A stretch of DNA of 64,000 nt, from the NCBI GenBank assembly GCA_965214995.1, contig CBDCCT010000002.1, positions 2,170,001 through 2,234,000 of the forward strand. Reading direction: 5' to 3'. This DNA comes from CBDCCT01 sp965214995. Its GTDB lineage: Bacteria > Deinococcota > Deinococci > Deinococcales > Trueperaceae. The position numbers and the translations under genes are program-made. This document shows, one piece after another, positions 41,505 through 50,221 of this stretch; within the stretch, counting starts at the first letter, position 1, and each line of letters opens with the position of its first letter. Under the pieces are notes generated by a model. The model did not search any database. It worked only from the letters and a program-made list of their open reading frames with translations, and was not told the DNA's origin.

Positions 41505-43487
41505 TCAAGGGATAACCGTGTCCTCGCGGACGCTCAAGTTCTGGATGCGCACGTCTTCGTCAATGGGCGTGTCCGCCGCGCCGTAGGGGTCGGTGCGCGG
41601 GAAGCGGGCCTCGAGATGCCTCTGCAGCGCCTCCTGCTCGCCCAGCGGTTCGCCCTCGTCGTTGGTCAGCTCGACGCGCTCGCCCTCGGGGAAGGGGTAG
41701 CCGTCGCCGCCCAGGCCGTTCTCGCGCAGCTCGGCCAAAAAGCCGAGCGTGACTAGGCGAAAGGTGCGCGCGGGGTCGCCCTGCAATTCGCCCCCTTGCA
41801 CCACCACGTCGGCGACGTTGCCGTCCTCGTCAAAGACGACGAGGCTTTGTACCCGCTCGCCCTCGCGCTCGAGCGCCCCCGTCTCGTTATACTGACTCGC
41901 TTCTCTCGCGGGGTCGAACGAAAAAGCCATCCCGCCCACCTGCGGAAAGCGGCCCGGCGATGCGCCCGGTGCCCAGGCGGCCACGCCGTGCTCGAGGAGT
42001 GCTTTTAGCTCCTCCGCCGTCACGCCCAGCGTGACCAACGAATTGTTAAAGCGCAGCGAGTTCTGGATGTCGAGCTGTGACACGTCGCCGTCCTGGTCGT
42101 CCTCAATCAGCGAATTGTCCTGCGGCGGGACCCGCTCACCCTCGTCGCCGGGCAGGATGTCGCCGATAGACGCGCGGATGCCGCCGCCGTTCTTGAGCGA
42201 GACGCTGACCGTGTCGTCTAGGGCTCGCGCGGCGGAGAGGTTCGCGTCGGCGGTGAGGTTGCCAAGGTTCGTTTCTTCGGAACGGACCTCGTCGCGGAGG
42301 CCGTTCAAAAACACGCTGGTCGCGCCGTAGAGGGTGCCGTCGAGTTCGACAAGCGTGCTTCTCACTTCGTTCACGGCCTCGAGCACCGCGGGCTCGGGCT
42401 CCGCGCCAAAGGCGGCCGCGCCCTCCTCATCGGTGGCGATTACGCCGCTCCCCTCACCGACGCCGGTCAGCACCCCGTCCGCGCTAAACTCCGCCAGCAA
42501 GCGGCCCACGTAGCGGTACTCGCGGTCGGTATTGACGAGCGCCACCGGCTCGCCATTGGCCGAGGTGTAGAGCAGCGGGTAGGTGCCGCGCCGCTCCTTG
42601 CCGTACTCCGTGCGGATGCGGTCGTCGTCGGTCGCCAACAGGCTGTCCGAGCCGCCCGCGATGATGACGTCGACGTTCTCAAGAAGCCCCGCCAGTTCAA
42701 TTTCGTTCTTTATTCTTTGCAAGTGCGCGAGCAAAACGATTTTGTTAACGCCCTCTTCAGTGAGCGCGTCCACCTGCGGCTGGATGAGGTCGGCCAAGTC
42801 GGACATGTCGTTTTGCTGCACGGGCAAAACCCGCACCGTGCCGGGCGAGGAGATGTTCGGGAGGAGCGGCGTGGTCGCGCCGACCACGCCGATGCGCTCG
42901 CCGCCAACATCAAAGACCACGCTCTGGGTGATGCTGTTGGGCTGGGGCGTCCCGCCGGGCTCGAGCACGAACTCGCTCAGGTCGTTCTCGCTAAAGTCGA
43001 GGTTGGCGCTCAAGTAAGGAAACGCCGTGCCCGGATAGCTCACCGTCCCGTCGTCCTCGGTCTCCGCGGCGACGAGCCCGGCGAGCGCGTCCGTGCCGAG
43101 GTCGAATTCGTGGTTGCCGAGCGCGAACGCCTCGAAGCCGATGGCGTTGGCGATTGCCACGTCCGCCTCGCCGCCCGTCGCAAAGAAGAACGCGCCCGGG
43201 ATGATGAGGTCGCCCGAGCCGAGCACCAAGGTGTTATCCACCTCGTCCCGGAGCCCGTTGACGATGGCCGAGAAATTGGGGGCGTTCTCGAGCACCTCCG
43301 GGCTCGCCTCCTGGTCGGCGGCGTGAAGAATTTGCAGCGTGTAAGCCGTGTCGGCTTCGGAAAAGGCGACGTCGGCGTCGCCCGTGAGCGGTAGCGCGCC
43401 GGGCGTCCCCCCGGTCTGCGCCCCGCCGGTCTGAGCCAAAGCGGTCGTGAGGAGCAAGAGAAGCGTGACATTCAAAAGTCGTTTCAT
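41505..43487 (-). CDS. Exported 5'-nucleotidase/2',3'-cyclic phosphodiesterase
   Basis: The 660-residue protein has a Sec signal peptide (LLNVTLLLLLTTALA) and then the metallophosphoesterase domain (LQILHAADQEASPEV, GSGDLIIPG, ALGNHEFDLGTDAL, LLAHLQ) followed from about residue 390 by the 5'-nucleotidase C-terminal domain (LTADANLSAARALDD, VSLKNGGGIRASIGD, GGMAFSFDP). It would release phosphate and nucleosides from extracellular nucleotides, matching the phosphate scavenging theme of the pst operon though far from it. The first motif DxH is changed to HAAD, so the metal site may be altered. Confidence 0.85.
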   Translation of the reverse strand: MKRLLNVTLLLLLTTALAQTGGAQTGGTPGALPLTGDADVAFSEADTAYTLQILHAADQEASPEVLENAPNFSAIVNGLRDEVDNTLVLGSGDLIIPGAFFFATGGEADVAIANAIGFEAFALGNHEFDLGTDALAGLVAAETEDDGTVSYPGTAFPYLSANLDFSENDLSEFVLEPGGTPQPNSITQSVVFDVGGERIGVVGATTPLLPNISSPGTVRVLPVQQNDMSDLADLIQPQVDALTEEGVNKIVLLAHLQRIKNEIELAGLLENVDVIIAGGSDSLLATDDDRIRTEYGKERRGTYPLLYTSANGEPVALVNTDREYRYVGRLLAEFSADGVLTGVGEGSGVIATDEEGAAAFGAEPEPAVLEAVNEVRSTLVELDGTLYGATSVFLNGLRDEVRSEETNLGNLTADANLSAARALDDTVSVSLKNGGGIRASIGDILPGDEGERVPPQDNSLIEDDQDGDVSQLDIQNSLRFNNSLVTLGVTAEELKALLEHGVAAWAPGASPGRFPQVGGMAFSFDPAREASQYNETGALEREGERVQSLVVFDEDGNVADVVVQGGELQGDPARTFRLVTLGFLAELRENGLGGDGYPFPEGERVELTNDEGEPLGEQEALQRHLEARFPRTDPYGAADTPIDEDVRIQNLSVREDTVIP

Positions 43488-43665
43488 GGTTACCTCCGCG
43501 TGAAAGTCTGAAACTTTGAGGACCTTGTCGGATTTGGCTCTTTCAACCCACCGGTTCGTCCAGTTCTCCGTTGGGCCAAACTTTTGTCATCTGCGGCGAT
43601 GTGCAACCTCAGTTTAACGCGAGTGGGCTGGGAGGAGCAACAGCGCGCAGACCGCCACCAGGTAG

Positions 43666-44727
43666 TTAAGGCTGGAAAAACACCGTCTCACCCTCCAAAC
43701 GCCCGATGAACGCCGCAATCAAGGCGATGACGTTTTCTAAATCCTTGGGGTCTATCATCTCGTTGGGCGAATGCATATAGCGGTTGGGGATGGACACCAC
43801 CGCCGTCGGCACGCCGCCCCGGTTTTTGGCGATGTCGTCGGCGTCGGTGTAGGTGTTGCGCGGCGCGGTCTCGATGGTGTAGGGGATGCTCTCGGCCTCG
43901 GCGGTGTCAATAAGCGCGTTGAACACGCCCCGGTGGACGTATGAGCCGACCGACAGCGAGGGCCCCGAGCCGAACGCCACGTCGCCCTCCCGCTTCTTGT
44001 CAACGCCCGGCTGGTCGGTCGCGTGGGTCACGTCCACGGCGATGGCGACCCCCGGCTCTAAAGCGTGCGAAGCCACGTACGCCCCGATGCCCCCGATTTC
44101 CTCCTGCACCGTCGCCACCGCGACCACCTCTGCGGAGACATCCGCCTCGGCGGCGCGTTTGGCGGCCTCGAGCACGATAAACGCCCCGATACGGTTGTCA
44201 ATCGCCTTGCTGACCAGGCGACCGTTCAAAAGTTCCACGAAGGGCTGCTCGAGCACCGCGAAGTCGCCCGCGCGCACGTGTTTTTTGGCCTCCTTGTCGT
44301 TTTTCGCACCGATGTCAATCCACATGTCTTCCAGTTTGGAGACCTTGTTGCGCTCGTCTTGCGTCATCAAATGGATGGGCTTTTTGCCAATCACGCCCAC
44401 CAGCTCGCTCTTGTAGCCCACCACCCGCACGCGCTGCCCGACGAGCTGCTGCGGGTCCCAGCCGCCGACGCCCTTAAAATAAAGAAAGCCGTTGTCGTCA
44501 ACGTACGTGATGATAAGGCCGATTTCGTCGATATGACCCGCCAGCATGACGCGCGGCGCGCCGCCCCCGTTAAAGGTGGCAAAGGTGTTGCCGTAGGCGT
44601 CGGTGCGCACCGCTGCGCCGTAGCCCTGGGCCTGTTCACGCCACGCGCTTGCGGGGCGAGATTCGAACGAGGAGGTGCCGGGGGCCGAGAGAAGGCGCTT
44701 GAGAAAGTCTTTTTGAGGTTTTTTCAC
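43666..44727 (-). CDS. M42 family metallopeptidase (glutamyl aminopeptidase-like)
   Basis: From GTG 44727 the product is 353 residues, the normal M42 length, starting KKPQKDFLKRLLSAPGTSSFE. Zinc ligands are seen in LAGHIDEIGL, KAIDNRIGA, TVQEEIGGIGA, AVDVTHATD and the final NRYMHSPNEMI. It trims N-terminal residues as a large tetrahedral complex. The frame is open upstream for 78 more codons into a MITE, but that part is not family-like at its start; TAAAGT five bases before GTG 44727 fits a leaderless start. Confidence 0.85.
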   Translation of the reverse strand: MKKPQKDFLKRLLSAPGTSSFESRPASAWREQAQGYGAAVRTDAYGNTFATFNGGGAPRVMLAGHIDEIGLIITYVDDNGFLYFKGVGGWDPQQLVGQRVRVVGYKSELVGVIGKKPIHLMTQDERNKVSKLEDMWIDIGAKNDKEAKKHVRAGDFAVLEQPFVELLNGRLVSKAIDNRIGAFIVLEAAKRAAEADVSAEVVAVATVQEEIGGIGAYVASHALEPGVAIAVDVTHATDQPGVDKKREGDVAFGSGPSLSVGSYVHRGVFNALIDTAEAESIPYTIETAPRNTYTDADDIAKNRGGVPTAVVSIPNRYMHSPNEMIDPKDLENVIALIAAFIGRLEGETVFFQP

Positions 44728-44879
44728 GGGGTACTTTACCACTCTAACGGTCTTTCGCTGGACGCGCTCTTCTGAGTCTGGCCCCAAACGCCATTTCTGG
44801 TCTTCCAGGTAAGCAAGCCAGACCTTATCGAGCTCGACGACCTCTACACGGATTTGACCCTCGCGCCATTGGTTCAACC

Positions 44880-45041
44880 TAGAGGGTGTTTGGACGTTCA
44901 TTGCCTCCCCCCTTAACAAGGGGGGACCGAGGGGGGATCCTCCGCACTGACCTTGCGGCAAATCAGTAAAGTAGATCCCCCCAACCCCCCTTGTTAAGGG
45001 GGGCTTTAGTAGGACCTCGAGCTCCTTTCAAACACCCTCTA
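44880..45041. mobile_element. MITE-like element, copy 2
   Basis: About 162 bp with terminal inverted repeats TAGAGGGTGTTTG at 44880-44892 and CAAACACCCTCTA at 45029-45041. The inside holds the same CCCCCCTTAACAAGGGGGG-type palindromes and GGGGGGATC blocks as copy 1, in the opposite orientation. It lies three bases after the stop of the YdeI-family gene. It has no gene of its own, so it must have been moved by a transposase from elsewhere. Confidence 0.8.
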
Positions 45042-45044
45042 GCG

Positions 45045-45662
45045 TCAGCCGCGCCACTGATTCGCCCGCTCGTTCTCCTCAGCAAGCCGCGCGGTCTCCT
45101 CGACCCGCTTTTTCCTCGTTGCGTCACGTTTGGCGTTGAGAATCCACTCCAAAATGCCTCGTTGAGTGGAGGGCGGAAAGGCTTGAAAGTTCGCTTCGGC
45201 CCGGTCGTATTTAGTAAACGCGCGCGCCAAATCTTCTGGTACCACAAGATTCTCCACGTCGTTGAGCGCGTCCCAGCTGCCGTTCTCCTTGGCCGCCTCG
45301 ACCACCGCCCGCCCGGCCTCGGTGAGGAGGCCCGCTTTGGTGAGTTTGGCGATACGTTTTTTGTTTAGCGCGGACCAGTTGCTGTTTGGCTTGCGCGGAG
45401 CGAGGTAGAGCTTGGTTTTTTCATCGTTGACCTTGCCCGGTTTTGAATCTATCCAGCCGAAACAGAGGGCTTCTTCGGCAAGGTCTTCGTACGATAGGGT
45501 GCGCTTTTCGCCCTTGTAGAACACGACCCACACGCCTTTTTCCTCCCTGTGGTGGGCGGTAAGCCACGCCCGCAGCGCCGCCCGGTCTTCCACGAAAACC
45601 TCTCTCATGGCGCTGATGGTCCTACGCGCGGTGTGCGGCAGCTCTTCAGGTGTACCGCTCAC
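45045..45662 (-). CDS. YdeI/OmpD-associated family protein
   Basis: The 205-residue protein has the family pattern: RAALRAWLTAHHREEKGVWVVFYKG, LAEEALCFGWIDSKPGKVN, the LAPRKPNSNWSALNKKRIAKL core and the closing NAKRDATRKKRVEETARLAEEN. Some relatives are linked to resistance to peptides or bacteriocins, but the biochemical role is unknown. GTG 45662 follows the previous gene at once; ATG 45608 is an alternative start closer to the family average. Confidence 0.8.
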   Translation of the reverse strand: MSGTPEELPHTARRTISAMREVFVEDRAALRAWLTAHHREEKGVWVVFYKGEKRTLSYEDLAEEALCFGWIDSKPGKVNDEKTKLYLAPRKPNSNWSALNKKRIAKLTKAGLLTEAGRAVVEAAKENGSWDALNDVENLVVPEDLARAFTKYDRAEANFQAFPPSTQRGILEWILNAKRDATRKKRVEETARLAEENERANQWRG

Positions 45663-45663
45663 T

Positions 45664-46872
45664 TCACTGGGCGGACGCTCTGGCGGGCGCGTCTTCGGTC
45701 GGGCCGAAGTGCTTGAGCAGCACTAAAGGCTCGGTCGCGCTTCTATTTTCGACCTCCACCCCCTCACGCGCCGCGCGTTCGGAAACGAAGAATTCATCCT
45801 CTGTAAATTCACCAAAGCGGATGAGCGCGGGCGCTTCGGCGTCCCACCGCCCAAAGCGGCCTTGGCCTTGCATGACGATGACGCCGTAGGGTCCGTTATC
45901 TCTCACGGTGACACTTCTTCCCGGCCCTACGGTGAGTTCTTTGGCCGACATGTACGCGTTCCCGTAGACTACCCATCGCTCCGAAAAACCGGCGTCGGGT
46001 GCCGCGTCGGGGGAGGAAATGGGCAGGGGCGGGCGGTGGTAGACCTCTTTGACGTTGGGCACCACGTTGGCGTCCCAGTCGATGAGCGAAACGATGTAGT
46101 CGAGGTCGTGGTGCTGGGCTTCGGGAACGTCTTTGACGAGCATCGCCCAGTCGACTGGCCTGTCGTTGACTAGGGACTCGAACATCGCAAAAACGTCGCT
46201 CGACCACTGCGGCTCGTAGGTGCAGAGGCTGCCCGGCGCGTGGAGCAAGCCCGCCGGGACGTACCAGCCTTCGCCGGGCTTGAGCGTGTAGGCTCGAGAC
46301 AGCCCCGTAATGTGGTTGTCCCCCTCGTTCCAGCGCTCGAGACAGGCCCTCACGTCGTCTTTGGTGGTGCCGGGCTCGAGGCCGAAAAACGTCAAAGGAA
46401 AGTCGCCCTTGTGGTTGTTGAGTTGCGGCGGGTAATAGTACGCCTCGGGCTTGGACTTTTGCCCGACGGCGGCGGCGTGTTCGGGCATCTGGTGGAGGTG
46501 GTGCGGCAGCGCGCCCTGGTTGTCGAAGAATTTAGAGTACATGGGCCAGCCGCCGTATTCGTTCCACAAGGCGCTTCCAAGGAGTCCGGCTCCAAGTTCG
46601 GCAATGATGTCACATAACAGCACGCGCTCAGGACGCGCCGCGTCTCCGTGGACGACGTAGGAGAGACCTTCGTCGGGGGTGGTCAGCGGGCCGTTGTCGG
46701 CCTCCGTGGTGGAGGCGAGCCAGCGCTCGTCGATGCCGCCGCGGTTCGCGCCAAAGGCGTAAAGGTCGTCCGGGTGGAGCTTGAGGCGTCCTCCAGGGAC
46801 GCAGAACGACCGCGGCACCCAGGTGGGCGCGAGCCTCAGGACGCCCTCGCCCTGCTCGAGTATCTCTTTCAT
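45664..46872 (-). CDS. Phosphomannose-isomerase-like cupin protein
   Basis: ATG 46872 follows AAAGGAGGAGAGG, giving 402 residues. The first barrel has HHLHQMPEHAAAVGQKSKPEAYY, the His-His-Glu metal pattern of type I mannose-6-phosphate isomerases, and YTLKPGEGWYVPAGLLHAPG carries the second metal histidine. It probably isomerises a sugar or sugar phosphate. It lies in one minus-strand group with the SDR and the YdeI-like gene, near a sugar ABC permease. Confidence 0.72.
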   Translation of the reverse strand: MKEILEQGEGVLRLAPTWVPRSFCVPGGRLKLHPDDLYAFGANRGGIDERWLASTTEADNGPLTTPDEGLSYVVHGDAARPERVLLCDIIAELGAGLLGSALWNEYGGWPMYSKFFDNQGALPHHLHQMPEHAAAVGQKSKPEAYYYPPQLNNHKGDFPLTFFGLEPGTTKDDVRACLERWNEGDNHITGLSRAYTLKPGEGWYVPAGLLHAPGSLCTYEPQWSSDVFAMFESLVNDRPVDWAMLVKDVPEAQHHDLDYIVSLIDWDANVVPNVKEVYHRPPLPISSPDAAPDAGFSERWVVYGNAYMSAKELTVGPGRSVTVRDNGPYGVIVMQGQGRFGRWDAEAPALIRFGEFTEDEFFVSERAAREGVEVENRSATEPLVLLKHFGPTEDAPARASAQ

Positions 46873-46958
46873 CCTCTCCTCCTTTAGCAGGTACATCTGG
46901 CTTGAACAAAATTCAGTCTATACCTTACCGTTTAGGCTGTAGACGCGGGGGCTCCTTT

Positions 46959-47735
46959 TTACAGCGCCGTATAACCGCCGTCAATATAGATGACCTCGCC
47001 GCAAATCATATCCGCAGCGGGCGACGCCAAGAACAAGATGAGGTCGGCGACGTTCGTCGGCGTGCCAAAGCGGCCCAGCGGTATTTTTGCGAGCATGGGC
47101 TCGCTTTTCGCGGGGTCGCCCCAGTTTTTCTCGCCCATCGGCGTGAGAATGACGGTGGGTGCCACAGCGTTGGTGTTGATGTTGTGAGGCCCCCACTCCA
47201 AGGCCATCGTTTTGGTGAGCATGTTCAGCCCGCCTTTCGAGGCCGAGTAAGCCGCGTGGCCTTCTAACGCGCCGAATCCCGCCTGCGAGGAGACGTTGAT
47301 GATCTTCCCGCCGCCGCTTTCAATCATGGTGGGCGCGAGGAGCCGAGCCAGCAAGAAGGGGCTGCGCAGGTTGACCGCCAGGGTCTCGTCCCAATCGGTG
47401 ACGGAAAGCTCGAGCAGCGGCGCAATAAGCGCAATCCCAGCGTTGTTCACGAGGATGTCCACGCGACCGAATTCATCGAGTGCCGCTTGGGCCGCCTTTT
47501 CGGGACCGTCCACCGTGCTCAAATCGGCTTCAATAGTAAAGCACGTTCTACCAGTCTCTCTCACTCTCTCAGCGGTGGCTGCCAACCCCTCACGGTCGCG
47601 GCCCACGACCGCCACGTCGGCACCCGCTTCGGCGAGCACCCGCGCCGTGACCGCGCCGATACCCTTGGAGCCGCCCGTAACCAGGGCGCGCTTGCCCTCT
47701 AAGGAAAACCGCTCTCGCAACGCCTGGCTGTTCAT
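46959..47735 (-). CDS. Short-chain dehydrogenase/reductase
   Basis: The 258-residue classical SDR has TGGSKGIGAVTARVLAE (cofactor loop), NNAGIALIAPL, and the Ser-Tyr-Lys triad in NVSSQAGFG and YSASKGGLN. It resembles 2-deoxy-gluconate or gluconate 5-dehydrogenases. Together with the cupin isomerase and the divergent sugar permease it suggests a sugar or polyol catabolic module. Confidence 0.87.
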   Translation of the reverse strand: MNSQALRERFSLEGKRALVTGGSKGIGAVTARVLAEAGADVAVVGRDREGLAATAERVRETGRTCFTIEADLSTVDGPEKAAQAALDEFGRVDILVNNAGIALIAPLLELSVTDWDETLAVNLRSPFLLARLLAPTMIESGGGKIINVSSQAGFGALEGHAAYSASKGGLNMLTKTMALEWGPHNINTNAVAPTVILTPMGEKNWGDPAKSEPMLAKIPLGRFGTPTNVADLILFLASPAADMICGEVIYIDGGYTAL

Positions 47736-48068
47736 CTGGAAGACTCACGTAATCTTTTAAACCCTAACGGCGTTGCGGCGGTCTGCTCACATACTGGACA
47801 TTTTGGTTCCCAAACACGCGCTTTCATACGGGTCCTTTCACAGGTCGTCAGGCCGAAAGGTGTAGCTACGGACACCTAAAATTTTACACCCTGCGCCAGC
47901 ATTGACCCAGCATTGACTACACCCACCGCGCCCTATATGCTAGGCAAACGACCCCAGCGAAAGAGACGGCGCAAAAGTTGCGCTTAAGTCTGTTTCACCG
48001 CCCCTTCTCAGCGCACTCCCTGCGCCAAGCGAGGAGTAGACACCGCCTTTAACGGTCTGGTCTTTCTT
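47736..48068. other. Divergent intergenic region between SDR and sugar permease
   Basis: These 333 bases carry no gene. They contain a perfect tandem duplication of CCAGCATTGAC at 47896-47906 and 47907-47917. TTGACT at 47913-47918, inside the second copy, and TATGCT at 47936-47941 (17-base spacing) form a plausible promoter for the permease. The duplicate overlapping the -35 could be a regulator site controlling both directions. Confidence 0.5.
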
Positions 48069-49091
48069 ATGCCCGTACTTACCTCTACCGCCCCGGCACT
48101 CCGCCGCTTCGTCACGAGCACCGACTGGCGCAGGTACGCGTCGTTCCTCATCTTTTTGGGGCTTTGCCTCGCCTTTACCTTTCTGGCCCCGTGGCGTGAC
48201 GGCGGCCCCGTGTTTCTCACCCAGGCCAACATCATCAACGTCATCCGGCAGGTTTCGGTCGTCGGCATCATGGCGGTGGGGCTAACCTACGTCATCATGG
48301 TGGCCGAGATTGACTTAGGCGTCGGCTCGATTCTGGCGGTTTGCGGGATGTTGGCCGCCGTTTTGCAGCGGCTCGAGGCGGGGCTCTTTTTGTCCGTCTC
48401 GCTGCCGCTTCTTGTGGGCGCGCTCACGGGATTGCTGGTCGGGGTGCTGGTCACGCGCGGCCGGGTTCCTTCTTTCGTGGCGACGCTGGGCGTTTTGGCG
48501 TCCTACCGCGGCGTCGCGCTGCTCATTTCCGGTCAACCCATCACGGGCATTGGGCAGGATTTCCGCTTTATCGGCGCGGGCGTGCTGGGTGACCTTCCCT
48601 GGTTGGCGTCCGTGCCCTTCATCAACATTATCCCCGTGCCCATTGTTATCTTTGCGGCTGTGGTCATCGTCGGCGCGGTGGTGTTGGGTCGTTACCCTTT
48701 CGGGCGGCACGTCGCGGCGGTGGGGGACAACCTCGAGGCGGCGCGGCTGGCGGGCATCCGGGTCGGCAGGATAAAAATCGCCGTTTTCGTCATCTCCGGC
48801 GTGTGCGCCGCCGTCTCCGCGCTCATCCTGACCGCGCGCCTCAACTCGGGGCAGCCTCTGGCGGGCACCTCCATCGAGCTTGACGTCATCGCCGCCGTCG
48901 TGGTGGGGGGAACCTCGCTTTATGGCGGGCGCGGCAGCGTGGTCGGCTCGATAGTCGGCGCGATGCTGATTGGCGTTCTTTCCAACGGCCTCACCTTGAT
49001 GGCGGTGAGCCCGCACTGGCAACCCGTCATCAAGGGCGTCGTCATCGTGCTCGCGGTGCTGCTCGACCAGGTGGGGCGGCGGCAGGGGTGA
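48069..49091 (+). CDS. Sugar ABC transporter permease (RbsC family)
   Basis: The 340-residue protein has about ten membrane spans and the RbsC-family GLTYVIMVAEIDLGVGSILAVCG start, the RGRVPSFVATLG segment and the closing VVGGTSLYGGRGSVVGSIVGA. It imports a monosaccharide or polyol. The binding-protein gene follows 110 bases downstream, but no ATPase gene is nearby; it may share the ATPase at 62088-62966 or one outside the window. Confidence 0.9.
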   Translation: MPVLTSTAPALRRFVTSTDWRRYASFLIFLGLCLAFTFLAPWRDGGPVFLTQANIINVIRQVSVVGIMAVGLTYVIMVAEIDLGVGSILAVCGMLAAVLQRLEAGLFLSVSLPLLVGALTGLLVGVLVTRGRVPSFVATLGVLASYRGVALLISGQPITGIGQDFRFIGAGVLGDLPWLASVPFINIIPVPIVIFAAVVIVGAVVLGRYPFGRHVAAVGDNLEAARLAGIRVGRIKIAVFVISGVCAAVSALILTARLNSGQPLAGTSIELDVIAAVVVGGTSLYGGRGSVVGSIVGAMLIGVLSNGLTLMAVSPHWQPVIKGVVIVLAVLLDQVGRRQG

Positions 49092-49102
49092 GAGAGGAGG
49101 GG

Positions 49103-49160
49103 AGCAGGAAGTAGGAAGCAAGGAGTAAGGAGAGAGGCTTTCTCGCTCATCTCCTTGCCC
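49103..49160. repeat. Heptamer-periodic element, locus C
   Basis: Between permease and binding protein the sequence runs in 7-base units AGCAGGA, AGTAGGA, AGCAAGG, AGTAAGG, AGAGAGG, followed by a weaker pyrimidine-rich arm (CTTTCTC, CTCATCT, CCTTGCC) that can pair with it. The AGY start of each unit matches loci A and B. It may limit or stabilise the message between the two transporter genes. Confidence 0.55.
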
Positions 49161-49200
49161 TCATCACCAAAGACAACGGATGTTTTCAAGGAGGAAGCAC

Positions 49201-50166
49201 ATGAAGAAAGTTTTTGTAACGCTGGGAGTTCTGCTCACCTGTTTGGCTCTCACGCCCTCTACGGCGCTCGCGCAAGACGACACGCTCCGCATCGCGTTCT
49301 CGGTGCCGGGCTTTAACTTCCCGTTTTTTCGCATTACCGAGGCGGGGGCGCTCGCCGAGGCGGAGGCGCTGGGGGACGTTAACATCGTCTCGCTCGACGG
49401 GCAAGACAGCGACGCGGTTCAGCTGAGCACGGCTGAAAACGCGATTGCCGGGGGCATCGACGGGATGGTGATTAGCCCGCGCACGACCGAGGGGCTGGCG
49501 ACGCTGTTCGAGCAGTTGGCAGAACAAGACATCCCCGTCATCACCTTTGACCGCAGGGGGGACGCCGAGAGCATCCTCGCGCACGTCGGCGCGGACAACG
49601 TGGCGGGCGGCGAGCAGGCGGGGCAGTTTATCGCCGAGCGGCTCGGCGGCGAGGGGCGCGTCATCGAACTTTTGGGCACGCCGGGCGCGTCGCCCGCTAT
49701 AGACCGCTCACAAGGCTTTGGCAACGCCGTGTCGGAATTTGAGGGTCTGGAGATTGTCGAGCAGCAGGCCGCCAACTTCAACTCGGCGGACGCGCTGCAA
49801 GTGACCGAGGACATCCTGACGCGCCTGGGCTCGTCACCGGACAACCCTGGGTTCGACGCCCTTTTTGCCGCCAACGACGACATGGCCTTGGGGGCCATCG
49901 AGGCGATTCGCGCCCGCGGCCTCGAGCCCTCAGAGTTCGTCATCGTGGGCTTTGACGCGCTTTCTGCCGCCTTAGAAGCCATCGAAGAAGGCTCCATGAC
50001 CGGCACCGTCGACCAGTTCCCCAACGAGCAGGCCGCCACCGCCGTGCGCCAGCTCGCCGAATACATCCGCACCGGCACCGAGCCCGACGCCGAGATTTTC
50101 TTAACCCCCCGCGTCATCTCGGCGGAGAATCTGGACGAGGCTTCGACGCTGGTGTTAGAAGAGTAA
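49201..50166 (+). CDS. Sugar ABC transporter periplasmic binding protein (RbsB family)
   Basis: ATG 49201 follows AAGGAGGAAGCAC, giving 321 residues with a signal peptide (VFVTLGVLLTCLALTPSTALA). The mature part is a Peripla_BP_4 protein: RIAFSVPGFNFPFFR, GIDGMVISPRTTEGL, VITFDRRGD and ALFAANDDMALGAIEAIRARG line the ligand pocket. It should bind a sugar or polyol for the permease just upstream. Confidence 0.9.
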   Translation: MKKVFVTLGVLLTCLALTPSTALAQDDTLRIAFSVPGFNFPFFRITEAGALAEAEALGDVNIVSLDGQDSDAVQLSTAENAIAGGIDGMVISPRTTEGLATLFEQLAEQDIPVITFDRRGDAESILAHVGADNVAGGEQAGQFIAERLGGEGRVIELLGTPGASPAIDRSQGFGNAVSEFEGLEIVEQQAANFNSADALQVTEDILTRLGSSPDNPGFDALFAANDDMALGAIEAIRARGLEPSEFVIVGFDALSAALEAIEEGSMTGTVDQFPNEQAATAVRQLAEYIRTGTEPDAEIFLTPRVISAENLDEASTLVLEE

Positions 50167-50194
50167 GGGCGCTGGTTTTGCGGTAGGAAAGTGT

Positions 50195-50217
50195 CGGAGG
50201 TCTCCCGGAGACCTCCG
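50195..50217. terminator. Bidirectional terminator hairpin
   Basis: CGGAGGTCTCC at 50195-50205 and GGAGACCTCCG at 50207-50217 are perfect inverted repeats around one base. It sits between the convergent binding-protein gene and the membrane-protein gene. Only short T-tracts follow on each side. Confidence 0.65.
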
Positions 50218-50221
50218 ATGT

